Assembly: GCF_003626575.1 (NCBI RefSeq)
Contig: NZ_RBDY01000027.1
Location: forward strand, 1-64,000
Source: Streptomyces radicis
GTDB taxonomy: Bacteria > Actinomycetota > Actinomycetes > Streptomycetales > Streptomycetaceae
Length of the DNA: 64,000 nt
Direction: 5' to 3'
The translations under genes were made by a program, and so were the position numbers. Positions 36,708 through 47,300 of the stretch are shown in pieces. Each line of letters begins with the position of its first letter. Positions within the stretch are counted from its first letter, which is position 1. The notes under the pieces are model-generated. The model worked only from the letters and a program-made list of their open reading frames with translations. It was not told the origin of the DNA and did no database searches.

Positions 36708-39700
36708 TCACTTCTGCGTACGGGAGTTCCGGGCGCGGCGGCGTTCGCCCCGTGCCGTTCCTGTGGCCCGGTCCGGCCCGGGGCCGCCGTCGAGCGCCCC
36801 GGCGAACGCCGCGACGGTGGGGTGCTCGAAGAGGACGGCGGGGGCGATCCGCCGGTCCAGCTGGCGTTCGAGCGCGGTCACCATCGCCATCCCCACCAGG
36901 GAGTTGCCGCCCAGGTCGAAGAACGGGTCGTGGACGCCGACCCGTTCGATGCCGAGGAACTCACCCCAGACATCGGCGACCGTGCGCTCCAGGTCGGTGC
37001 GCGGCGCGACGTAGTCGGTGCGCAGCGGCGGCCTGGGGTAGCGCGAGGGGGTGGCGGTCCCCGCGGTCGCCGAGGCGAGCAGCCCTTCCAGGTCGTTGAG
37101 CGACGCCAGGTCGCGCACGGTGGTCGGCAGGGGGCGGCGCAGCGCCACCGTGGCGCCGCCCGCCCCGGCCGCCAACTCGCCGAGCAGCGCGCACCCTTCA
37201 TCGGCGGAGAAGCCGTAACGCTCGCGGTAGGCGGTCCGTTCGGCGCCGGTCGCCGCGTCGGCCCACGCGTCGTGGCGCCAGTGGCCCCAGGCGACGGTGA
37301 GGACCCGGGTGTCGGGAGCGGCGGCGGCCAACGCCTGGCCGTACGCGTCGAGCACGCTGTTGGCGGCGCAGTAGTCCGCCTCGCCGATGCCGCCCACCAC
37401 CGAGGCGACTGACGAGTAGAGGATCAGCCAACGCGGCCGCCCCTGGGGCGGGTTGGCGGGTCCGAGCAGCTCGGCGAGCGGGCCCATGGCCAGCACCTTG
37501 GGCGCGAGCACCCGGCCCGCGTCCGCCACGGACCGCCGCTGCGCGAGGCCGCCGCCGGGCAGGCCCGCGGCGTGCACGACGCCGTCGATCCCGCCGAACC
37601 GCTCGGCCGTCTCCCGCAGGGCGCGGCGCAGCTCGTCGGGAACGCCCGCGTCCGCCGCGATCAGCAGCACCTCGGCGCCCGCCGCCTCCAGGTCGGACAC
37701 GTCGGCGGTGCCGGTCCTGCTGACCAGCGCGAGCCTGCGCACGCCACGGGCGACCAGGTCCCTGGCCAGGATCAGGCCGAGACCCCGGGTGCCCCCGGTG
37801 ATCAGGAAGGTGCCCTCGGGGGACCAACTCCCTTGTCCTTCGGGGAGTTGGCCGGGGAGTTGGGGAAGCTCGGCCCAGCCCTTGAGCCAACGCCGACCGC
37901 CGCGCCAGCCGATGAGCGCGGGCTCGGCCGCCGGGTCTGGCGTCTCCCACGGGGTGCGCCGCAGCTCGTCGAGCAGCTGCGCCGCGGCGCCGGGGGAGGG
38001 GGAGGGATCGATGTCCACGCCGCGCCAGGACAGCTCGGGGTGTTCCGCGCGCACGCCCCGGCCCAGGCCATGGGCCAACGCCCGCTCGGGCGCGGTGAGT
38101 TCGCCGCCGGTGATCTCCTCGGCCCCGGCGGTGACGGTCAGCAGCCGCGCCGCGCGGCCCGCGAGCGCCCGCACGGTGAGCAGCGGCGCGTCGAACGCGT
38201 GCCGCACGGCGGAGCGCAGCGCGGCGTCGTCGGCGAAGACGCCCCCCGCGGGCGGCAGCAGGCTCCACAGGTGGACCACGCGCAGCGGCCCGGTCAGCCC
38301 GGCGAACACCTCGCGGTGGTGCTCGGGGTCGGCCGGGTCGATCTCGATCCGGTGCCCCTCGCGCCGCAGCGCGGTCCCCGCGACCACCTCGACGGCGGGC
38401 ACGCCCACCGCCTCGACCAGCCGCGTGCCGATGTCCCCTTCGCTGAACACCACCAATGTGCCGGTGAGCGGCGGCAGTTCAGCGGGTCCCTGGCCGAAGT
38501 CCCGCCGCCACGTGGGCGCGTAGCGGTGCGCGCCGCCCGTCGCGGCCCCGCCCGTCGCGGCCTCGGCCGGAGCCGCGGGGGAGGAGGCGACCGTGCGCTC
38601 CGGCCAGTAACGGGTGCGTTGGAACGGATAGGGCGGCAGTGAGACCAGGCGGCCCCCACCGGGGCGCAGCGCCGACCAGTCGAGGTCGACGCCCCGCTCC
38701 CACAGCCGCCCACAGGTCTCGAGCACGGCGGTGGCCTCGTCCCCACGCCCGGTCGCGGGCCAGGGCGCGGCCAGGGTGCCGAGCACGGTGGGGCGGGCGT
38801 CCAAGGGGAGGTTCTGCCTGACCAGGCTGCCGAGCACCTGCCCCGGCCCCAACTCCACATAGACGTCCACGCGTTCGGCGGCGCAGTGCGCCACCCCCGC
38901 GGCGAACCGGACGGGCAGGCACAGGTGTTCGGCCCAGTAGCCGGGGTCGGTCGCCCGCTCGTCGGTCAGCGGGCGGCCCGTCGCGTTGGAGACGATCGGC
39001 ACGCGGGGCGCGCTCCGCGGCACGGTCGCGATGAGCGCCGCCAGCTTGTCCTTCGCGGGTTCGAGCAGCGTGGAGTGGAACGGGTGCGCCGAGCGCAGCG
39101 GCCGCGCCGCGACCCCGGCCTCCCTCAGCCGCGCGGCGGCCTCGTCGACCGCGGCGGGCGTCCCGCTCAGCACCGTCATGCCGGGCCCGTTGACGGCGGC
39201 GACGTCCACGCCGCACGCGCCGGGCAGCCCCAGCGCGTCGAGCGCGTCGGCGCCCGCGGCCACCGCGAGCATCCGCCCGGCCGGGGCCGAGGCGATCAGC
39301 CGGGCGCGCTCGGTCACCACCCACAGGGCGTCAGGGAGCGTGAACACCCCGGCCAGGCAAGCCGCGACATACTCGCCGAGGCTGTAGCCGACCAGCACGT
39401 CGGGCGCGACGCCGCGGTGGGCGAGCAGCCGGGCGAGGGCGTACTCGACGGTGAAGAGGAACGGGTGCGCGACCTCCGCGCGTTCGAACAGCGGGTCGTC
39501 GTCGGGCCCGCCGAGCAGGGACGGCGCGCCCGAGGTCGGCCCCTCGGGCTCGGCCATGAACACCGCGCGCAGGTCGATCCCGCAGCGCTCATCGGCGATG
39601 GCAAGGCACTCGTCGACCGCCTCGGCGAACACCGGCTCGTCGCGGTACAACGCGCGCCCGAGGCCCCGGTACTGGTCGCCGACGCCCGGGAGCAGGAACG

Positions 39701-41369
39701 CGACCCTGGGCCTCGCGTCCGCGCGCACCCCGCCGTCCGCCGCCGCGAGCCGCGTCGCCGCCGCGAGCCGCGCCGCGGCCTCGGCAGGGTCGGCGGCCAC
39801 CACGGCCCTGCGGTGCGCGTGGTGGGCGCGCCCCGAGCCGAGGGTGTGGGCGAGATCGCCGAGGTCACCGTTCCCCAACCCGGCGGTGTGAGCGGCGAGT
39901 TGGGACAGTCGTTCGGCCAACGCCAAGTCGTTCGCCGCCGATACGGGCAGCAGCGCGGGCACGCCCCGCCCCTCGGGGGCCGCCGCTGCGGTGGCCGCCG
40001 CGGACGGCGCGCGTTCGAGCACCACATGCGCGTTGGTGCCCGACCAGCCGAACGAACTCACCCCGGCGAGCGGCGACTCGGGCAGCGGCACCGGCGCGGT
40101 GACCGGCGCGACCGCCGCGTTCGCGGCGACCAGCTCGGCGGGCTCGTCCATGTGGAGGTTGGGCGGGACGACGCCGTTCTCCAGCACCAGCACCGTCTTG
40201 ATGAGGCCCGCGATCCCGGCCGCCGTGTGCGTGTGGCCGACATTGGTCTTCACCGCCCCGACGCGCAGCGGGCGTTCGGCCGGACGGTCGCCGAACACGT
40301 CGTGCAGCGCGCCGAGTTCGATCTCGTCGCCGAGCCGGGTGCCCGAGCCGTGCGCCTCCACGTAGTCCACGTCGCCCGGCGTCGCGCCCGCGCTCGCCAA
40401 GGCCCGGCGGATCACCTCGACCTGGGCGGCGCGGCTCGGCGCGGTCATGCCGTTGCTGCGGCCGTCCTGGTTGACAGCGGAGCCACGGATCACCGCCCTG
40501 ATCCGGTGCCCGGCGCGCAGCGCGTCCGACAGCCGGGCCAGCACGACCATCCCGCCGCCCTCGCCCATCAGATAGCCGTCGGCACCGGCGTCGAACGTGT
40601 GGCACAGGTCGGTCGGCGAAAGCAGCGACGTGGCACCGCTGTAGAGGTAGAGGAACGGGTGCAGCGCGAGGAACCCGCCGCCCGCCAGCGCGTAGTCGCA
40701 CTCGCCCGCGCGCAGCGCCCGCGCCGCCAGGTGGACGGCGACCAGCGTCGACGAGCACGCGGTGTCCAGGGAGAACGCGGGCCCCCGCAGGTCGAAGTGG
40801 TACGCGAGCCGCCCCGCCACGACGCTGCCCAGGCTGCCCTGCCCCATGTAGGGGTCGGCGTACACGTCGGTGCCCTGCCGCTCGGTCTCCACCTGCCCGT
40901 ACTGGAACGCGTCGGAGAAGCCGAGCAGCACCCCCGTCCTGCTGCCGGTCAGGGTCGGCGGCGGGGTGCCCGCGTCCTCCATCGCCTCCCACGCCAGCTC
41001 CATCATCAGGCGCTGCTGCGGGTCCATCCGCAGCGCCTCCTGGGGCGGGAAGCCGAAGAACTCCGCGTCGAATCCCGCGACATCGGGCAGGAACGCGCCC
41101 CGCCTCGGCCGGAAGCGCCGCCGCTCCTCGGGCGTGAGGTCCAGGTCGAACCGGCCCGGCGGCACCTCGCCGATCTCGGCCGCGCGCCCCTCGCGCAGCA
41201 ACTCCCAGTAGGCGTCCACGTTCTCCGCGCCAGGGAACCGGCAGGACATGCCGATGACGGCGACGGGCTCGTGGTCGCGCGCGTCCGCGTCCGCGAGACG
41301 CCGACGGGCGTCCGTCAACTCGGCGGTCACCCGCCGGAGATACTCGCGCAGCTTGTCCTCTCCGGACAT
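36708..41369 (-). CDS. PKS B: KS-AT-KR-ACP
   Basis: A 1,553-residue monomodular PKS. The N-terminal helical docking segment is MSGEDKLREYLRRVTAELTD and continues to about residue 32. KS has Cys 205 (LDTACSSTL), EAHGSGT and NVGHTHTAAG. AT has GVGDQYRGLG, GYSLGEYVAA and HPFHS; it is malonyl-like but HPFH differs from the usual HAFH, so an unusual extender is possible. KR has FLITGGTRGLG, LYSSVASVVG and ADYCAANSVLDAYG; ACP serine is in LGGNSLVGM. The start ATG 41369 is 14 bases after PKS A, consistent with assembly order A-B-C. The C-terminus is a short basic tail. Confidence 0.92.
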   Translation of the reverse strand: MSGEDKLREYLRRVTAELTDARRRLADADARDHEPVAVIGMSCRFPGAENVDAYWELLREGRAAEIGEVPPGRFDLDLTPEERRRFRPRRGAFLPDVAGFDAEFFGFPPQEALRMDPQQRLMMELAWEAMEDAGTPPPTLTGSRTGVLLGFSDAFQYGQVETERQGTDVYADPYMGQGSLGSVVAGRLAYHFDLRGPAFSLDTACSSTLVAVHLAARALRAGECDYALAGGGFLALHPFLYLYSGATSLLSPTDLCHTFDAGADGYLMGEGGGMVVLARLSDALRAGHRIRAVIRGSAVNQDGRSNGMTAPSRAAQVEVIRRALASAGATPGDVDYVEAHGSGTRLGDEIELGALHDVFGDRPAERPLRVGAVKTNVGHTHTAAGIAGLIKTVLVLENGVVPPNLHMDEPAELVAANAAVAPVTAPVPLPESPLAGVSSFGWSGTNAHVVLERAPSAAATAAAAPEGRGVPALLPVSAANDLALAERLSQLAAHTAGLGNGDLGDLAHTLGSGRAHHAHRRAVVAADPAEAAARLAAATRLAAADGGVRADARPRVAFLLPGVGDQYRGLGRALYRDEPVFAEAVDECLAIADERCGIDLRAVFMAEPEGPTSGAPSLLGGPDDDPLFERAEVAHPFLFTVEYALARLLAHRGVAPDVLVGYSLGEYVAACLAGVFTLPDALWVVTERARLIASAPAGRMLAVAAGADALDALGLPGACGVDVAAVNGPGMTVLSGTPAAVDEAAARLREAGVAARPLRSAHPFHSTLLEPAKDKLAALIATVPRSAPRVPIVSNATGRPLTDERATDPGYWAEHLCLPVRFAAGVAHCAAERVDVYVELGPGQVLGSLVRQNLPLDARPTVLGTLAAPWPATGRGDEATAVLETCGRLWERGVDLDWSALRPGGGRLVSLPPYPFQRTRYWPERTVASSPAAPAEAATGGAATGGAHRYAPTWRRDFGQGPAELPPLTGTLVVFSEGDIGTRLVEAVGVPAVEVVAGTALRREGHRIEIDPADPEHHREVFAGLTGPLRVVHLWSLLPPAGGVFADDAALRSAVRHAFDAPLLTVRALAGRAARLLTVTAGAEEITGGELTAPERALAHGLGRGVRAEHPELSWRGVDIDPSPSPGAAAQLLDELRRTPWETPDPAAEPALIGWRGGRRWLKGWAELPQLPGQLPEGQGSWSPEGTFLITGGTRGLGLILARDLVARGVRRLALVSRTGTADVSDLEAAGAEVLLIAADAGVPDELRRALRETAERFGGIDGVVHAAGLPGGGLAQRRSVADAGRVLAPKVLAMGPLAELLGPANPPQGRPRWLILYSSVASVVGGIGEADYCAANSVLDAYGQALAAAAPDTRVLTVAWGHWRHDAWADAATGAERTAYRERYGFSADEGCALLGELAAGAGGATVALRRPLPTTVRDLASLNDLEGLLASATAGTATPSRYPRPPLRTDYVAPRTDLERTVADVWGEFLGIERVGVHDPFFDLGGNSLVGMAMVTALERQLDRRIAPAVLFEHPTVAAFAGALDGGPGPDRATGTARGERRRARNSRTQK

Positions 41370-41383
41370 GGTCAGCTCCCTGG

Positions 41384-44300
41384 TCAGATTCGGGTCGACG
41401 CCGGGTCGGCGTCGGGTCGGGTCCGGGCGTCGAGCCGGGTGTCGAGTGGGGCGTCGGGCCTGGTGTGGGTCCCGGCGTCGAGTTGGGCGTCGATGAACGC
41501 GAACAGCTCGTCGTCCGAGGCGGGTTGGGGAACGGCGGGCGGCGCGGCGGGCGGGGCGCTCTCCGCGTGCGGTTGGAGAGCGCTCTCCCCAGTTGGGTGG
41601 AGAGCGCTCTCCCTTGTGCCCGCGCGGTCGAGGGCCTCGGACAGGATGGCGAGCGCCCGCTCGCGGTCGAGCGTGGGAAGGGCCGCGTCGAGGGCGTCGC
41701 GCAGGGCCCGTTCGGGATCGGGGGCCAGCTCGCCCGCCAGGTGCGCGGCGAGCAGGGTGACGGTCGGGTGGTTGAAGACGAGCGAGGCGGGCAGCCGCAG
41801 CCCCGTGGCCTCGCCGATCCGGTTGCGCAGCTCCACGGAGGTGAGCGAGTCGAGCCCGAGATCGCTGAACGGCCGTTCGGGGTCGATCGCCTCGGGCGAG
41901 GCGTGGCCGAGCGCGAGCGCCACCTGGTCCCTGACGAACGCGAGCACGCTCGCCGCGTCCTCGAAACGGGGGGTGGGCGCGGGGCTCGCGGTGGTCCCCG
42001 GCGCGGTCCTCCGGCCCGGCGCGGGCGCCAACGAGCGGAGCACATCGGGCAGTTGGTCGCCCAGGTCGCGCAGCGCCGCCGGGTCGAACCGGCTGGCGAC
42101 CATGACGGGGTCGGCGTCGGGGCGGAGCGCCGCGTCGAACAGGTCGAGGCCGTCCCGCTCGCCCAGCGGGGCCACGGCGGCGAGCCGCCGCCGGTCGGCC
42201 GCCTTGAGGTGCGCGGTCATGCCGGTGGGGAGCGACCACAGGCCCCAGGCGATCGAGACGGCGGGCAGCCCTCGGGCGCGGCGGTCGCGGGCGAGCGCGT
42301 CCAGGGCGGCGTTGGCCGCGGCGTAGGCGGCCTGGCCCCGGTTGCCGAGCACCCCGGCGACCGACGAGAACAGCACGAACGCGCGCAGCGGCTGGTCGGC
42401 GGTCAGCTCGTCGAGCAGCGCGGCGGCGTCGGCCTTGGGCCGCAGCGCCGCGTCGAGGCGTTCGGGCGTCAACGCGCCCACGGTGCCGTCCTCGAGCGCC
42501 CCGGCCGCGTGCACCACGGCCGAGAGGCGCCGCCCGGCGAGCAGCTGGGAGAGCGCTTCCCGGTCGGCGGCGTCGCACGCCGCGACGGTCACCGAGGCGC
42601 CCGCCTCCCGAAGGCGCCGCGCCAGCGCGTCCGCGCCGGGCGCCGCGGGGCCCCGGCGTGAGGTGAGCACCAGCTCGGTGACGCCGTGCCGTTCGACGAG
42701 GTGGGTGGCGACCAGGGCGCCGAGGCCGCCGGTGCCCCCGGTGATCAGCACGGCGCCGTCGCCGAGGCCGGGCGGCGGGGCCTCGCCCACCGTGCCGGGG
42801 ACCACCCGGGGCACCAGCACCCGCCCGTCCCGCACCCTGAACTGGTCGGCGCGGACGGTGGCGGCGAGCCGTTCGGGCGCGTCGGCCAGGCCGAAACGGC
42901 CGGGGTGCTCCGCGATGGCCGAGCGGACCAGGCCCCACACCGGGGCCCCCGCGGGCGTGTCGGGGTCGGCGATGAACACCAGTCGGGAGCCGGGTGAGCG
43001 CTCTCCCGTCGCCCACTGCCGCACCGTCGCCGCCACCCGGTGGAGCGTCGCCAGGGCGGGCGCGTCGGGGCAGCGGACCAGCACCACCGGGGGAGCGCTC
43101 TCCGGGAGTTCGGCGCCGCAGTCGACCACCGCGTAGGGGCTGCCCTGGGGCTCGGTCGCGGGGCGCGCCTCGACCCAGTCGACGCGGTGCAGCCCGGGGA
43201 CGTTCCTGGCGGCCGCGGGCCTGAGGGTGACCTCATCGATCCCGCCGACCGGCTCGCCCCGCCCGTCCCACACGGTGACCCGGCCGTCGCCCACCCGCAC
43301 CCGCAGCCGTTCGGCCCCCGGGCGGGTGACGCGCAGCCCGGAGAACGCGAACGGCAGCAGCAGCCCGCGCCCGTCCCCGTCCGGTGCGCCGTCCATGAGC
43401 AGCGGGTGCAGCGCCGCGTCCATCAGCGCCGGGTGCAGCACGAACTCGCCCGCGCCGCCCGCAGGTCGCGCCACCTCGGCCCAGAGCTCGCCTTCGGCCC
43501 GCCAGGCCGAGGTCAGCCCGCGGAACGCCGGGCCGTAGGCGTAGCCGCGCGCGGCGAGCCGGTCGTAGGCGTCGGCGATGTCCACCGGGGTCGCGCCCCG
43601 CGGGGGCCAGTGGGTCAGCCGGTCCTGGGGCGGTGGCGCCTCGTCGGCCAGGGTGCCGCTGGCGTGCCGGATCCAGGGCGCGTCGTCGCCGACCCGCGCG
43701 TGGATGGACAACTCCGTTCCGTTGATGGCGACTTGGAGGGTGATGGCGCCGTTCTCCGGCAGGTCGAGCGGGGCGTGCAGCGTCAGGCTCTCCACCCCGG
43801 GGGCGCCCGCCTCGGCGGCGGCGCGCAGTGCCATCTCGGCGAACGCGGTGCCCGGCAGCAGCACCCGCCCCTCGACCGCGTGGTCGGCCAGCCAGGGCGT
43901 GCGGGAGCGCGAGACCCGCCCGGTGAGCAGCACCCCGTCGCCCTCGGCGACGGGCACCACACGGTCGAGCAGCGGGTGGCCGCCGCGCTCGGCCGGGTGC
44001 AGCCAGTAGCGGCCGCGGTCGAACGCGTAGGTGGGCAGGTCGAGTTGGCGGTGGACCCGGCCGAGCACGCGCGGCCAGGCGACGGGCGCGCCGCGCACCC
44101 AGGCGTTGCCGAGCGCGGTCATGAGCTGGTGGCGCCCGCCCGCGCCGCGCCGCAGCGTGCCCACGGCCGCGCCGCCGAGCCCGGCGTCGGCGATGATCCC
44201 GGCGACCGCGCCGGTGAGGATCGGATGCGGGCTGACCTCGACGAAGAGCGGGTCCGCCGTTCCGGAGAACGCGCGGATCGCGGCGTCGAAGCGGACGGGC

Positions 44301-47300
44301 TCGGCGAGGTTGCGGTACCAGTACCCGGCGTCGAGCCGCGAGCCCTCGATCAGCGCGCCCTCGAGCGACGAGCTGATCGCCGTCCCGGTGTCCCTGGGCG
44401 CGAGTTGACCGATGCCCGAGAGCAACTCCTCGCGCACCGCGGTCACATGGGGCGTGTGGGCGGCATAGGCGACGGGGGTGCGCCGCAGCTGCACCCGGTC
44501 CCCGCACGCCGCGGCGAACGCGTCGATGGCCGCCAACTCCCCCGCGACGACGGTGCCGATGGGGCCGTTGTCCACCGCCACCCAGAGCCGGTCGCGCCAC
44601 GGGGCGAGCCGCTCGGCCACCTCGGCGGCGGGCAGCCCCACGGCCAGCACGCCCCCGGTGCCGTCGAGCGCCCCGACGACCCGGGCGCGCAGCGCGCTGA
44701 TCCTGGCGGCCTCGGCCAGCGGCAGCGCCCCGGCGACCGCGGCCCCCGCGATCTCGCCCTGGGAGTGGCCGACCACGGCGGCGGGTTCCACGCCCGCCGC
44801 CCGCCAGCGCCCGGCGAGCGCGTACATGAGCGCGAACAGCACCGGCTGGACCACATCCGTGCGCTCCAGCGAGGGAGCGCTCTCCAAGCCGGTGAGCACG
44901 TCTAGGACCGACCAGCCGGTGTGCGGGCGCAGCGCCTCCGCGCAGCGCCGCAGATCGGCGGCGAACTCCTCGTCCTCCTCCAGGAGTTCGGCGGCCATCC
45001 CCACCCACTGGGCGCCCTGCCCCGGGAACACGAACACCGGGTGCGCCTCGCGCGGCGCCACGCCCGTGACCAGCGCGGGGTGCGGCGCGCCCTCGGAGAG
45101 CGCGTTCAGCGCGGCGACCAGCTCGCCCCGGTCCTCGGCCACCACCACGGCGCGGTGGGCGAACGCCGTGCGCCGCGCCAGCAGCGGGGCCGCCGCCGCC
45201 GCGTCGGGCGAGTCCGCGACCGCGCGCAGCCCGGCCGCCCGCGCGCGGAGCGCCGCCTCGGAGCGGGCGGCGAGAACCCACACCAACGGGCCGTTCGGCG
45301 CCGGGAGTTCACCCGTGGCGGCCTCCGCGCGCGGGGCCCCGTCAAGCGGCGCCTCCGCGCGCGGTGCCCCGTCGCGCGGTGCCTCCTCAAGGACGAGGTG
45401 GGCGTTGGTGCCGCTGATCCCGAAGCTGGAGACGGCGGCCCGCCTGGGGCGTTCCCCCGACGGCCAGGGCCGCTCCCTGGTCAGCAGCCGCACCGCGCCC
45501 TCGTCCCAGTGGACGCGCTCGCTCGGCCGCTCGGCGTGCAGGGTCATCGGCAGCAGCCCGTGCCGCAGGGCGAGCACCATCTTGATGACCCCGGCGACCC
45601 CGGCGGCCGCCTGGGTGTGGCCGAGGTTGGACTTCACCGAGCCGAGCCAGGCCGGGGTGGACCGCCCCTGGCCGTAGGTGGCGAGCAGCGCGTGCGCCTC
45701 GACGGGGTCGCCGAGCGCGGTGCCGGTGCCGTGTGCCTCGACGGCGTCCACGTCGGCGGGGGCCAGGCCCGCGTCGGCGAGCGCCGCGCGGATGACCCGT
45801 TGCTGCGCCTGCCCGTTGGGCGCGGACAGGCCGTTGCTGGCGCCGTCGGAGTTGACGGCGGCGCCGCGGATGACGGCGAGCACGGGGTGCCCGTTGCGGC
45901 GCGCGTCGGAGAGGCGTTCGAGCAGGAGCACTCCTGCGCCCTCGGCGAACGCGGTGCCGTCGGCCGCCGCGGAGAACGCCTTGGCGCGGCCGTCGGGGGC
46001 GAGGCCGTTCTGGCGGCTGAACTCGACGAGGTTGCCCGGGTTGGCCATCACCGTCACCCCGCCCGCCAGCGCGAGCGCGCACTCGCCGCGCCGCAGCGAC
46101 GCGGTGGCCAGCTGCACGGCGACCAGCGAGGAGGAGCAGGCGGTGTCCAGGGTGAGCGCGGGCCCCGTCAGGCCCAGGGTGTAGGCGATGCGGCCCGAGG
46201 CGACGCTCAGCGCGGTGCCGGTGAGCAGGTGCCCGTCGGCGACCCCGGTCGGCTGGTGCAGCCGGGGGCCGTAGTCGGTGGCCATCGCGCCGACGAACAC
46301 GCCGGTCGGCGAGCCCGCGAGCGCCGTCGGGTCGATCCCGGCGCGCTCGATCGCCTCCCAGCAGACCTCGAGCATCAGGCGCTGCTGCGGGTCCATCGCC
46401 AGCGCCTCGCGTGGGCTCAGCCCGAAGAACTCGGCGTCGAACGCGTCGGCCTCGTGCAGGAACCCTCCCCGCCGGGTGGCGCAGGCGCCCGCGTGCAGCG
46501 CGTCCAGGTCCCAGCCCCGGTTCGTCGGCAACTCCGTGGCGGCGTCCCGGCCTTCGGCCAGCAGCGCCCACAGCTCCTCGGGCGAGGTCACCCCGCCCGG
46601 GAGGCGGCAGCCCATCGCGACGACCGCGATCGCCTCGCCCCCGAGCCCGGCGGGATCCCCGGCCCGGCCCCCGGGCGCGGGCGTCAACTCGGAGACGGTC
46701 GCGGGCCGTTCGCCGTCGCCGCCGTCGCCGTCGATGAGCAGCGCGCGCACATGTTCGGCGACCCGCTGGGGCGTGGGGAAGTCGTAGAGCAGGCTCGAAG
46801 GGAGCCGTAGGCCGGTCAACGACTGGAGCAGGCCCCGGAGTTCGACGGTTCCGGCGGAGTCGAGGCCGAGGTCCTTGAACGTTCGCAGCGGGTCGACCGC
46901 GCCCGCCTCGCCATGGCCGAGCACTGTGGCGGCCGCCCCCGTCACCAGCGCGCGCAGCGCCCGGGGCGAGGCGTCGACCCGGGCCGCCGCCGCCTCGGGC
47001 GCGGCGGCGCGCGGGGCCTCGCCCGGCCAGTGGCGTTCGCGCTGGAACGGATAGGTCGGCAGGTCGGTGAGCGCCGCGCCCGCCACCTCGGGCCAGGCGA
47101 CCGGCGCGCCCGCGACCAGGGCCTCGGCCGTGGCGCGCAGCAGCCGTCGGGGCCCGCCGTCGCCGCGCCGCAGCGTGCCGAGGGCGACGGCCTCGGCGCC
47201 CGCCTCCTCGGCGGTCTCCTCGATCGCGGCGGTCAGCACGGGGTGCGGGCTCACCTCGATGAAACGGCTCGCCCCCCGTTCGATGGCGGCGCGGGTGGCG

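Noticed and set aside
27701..37099. Very long open frames on the plus strand opposite the PKS genes (for example 27701-32026 and 33806-37099)
   Set aside because: They are antisense shadows of high-GC coding DNA: no recognisable domains, no ribosome sites, and complete overlap with PKS domains that are clear on the other strand.
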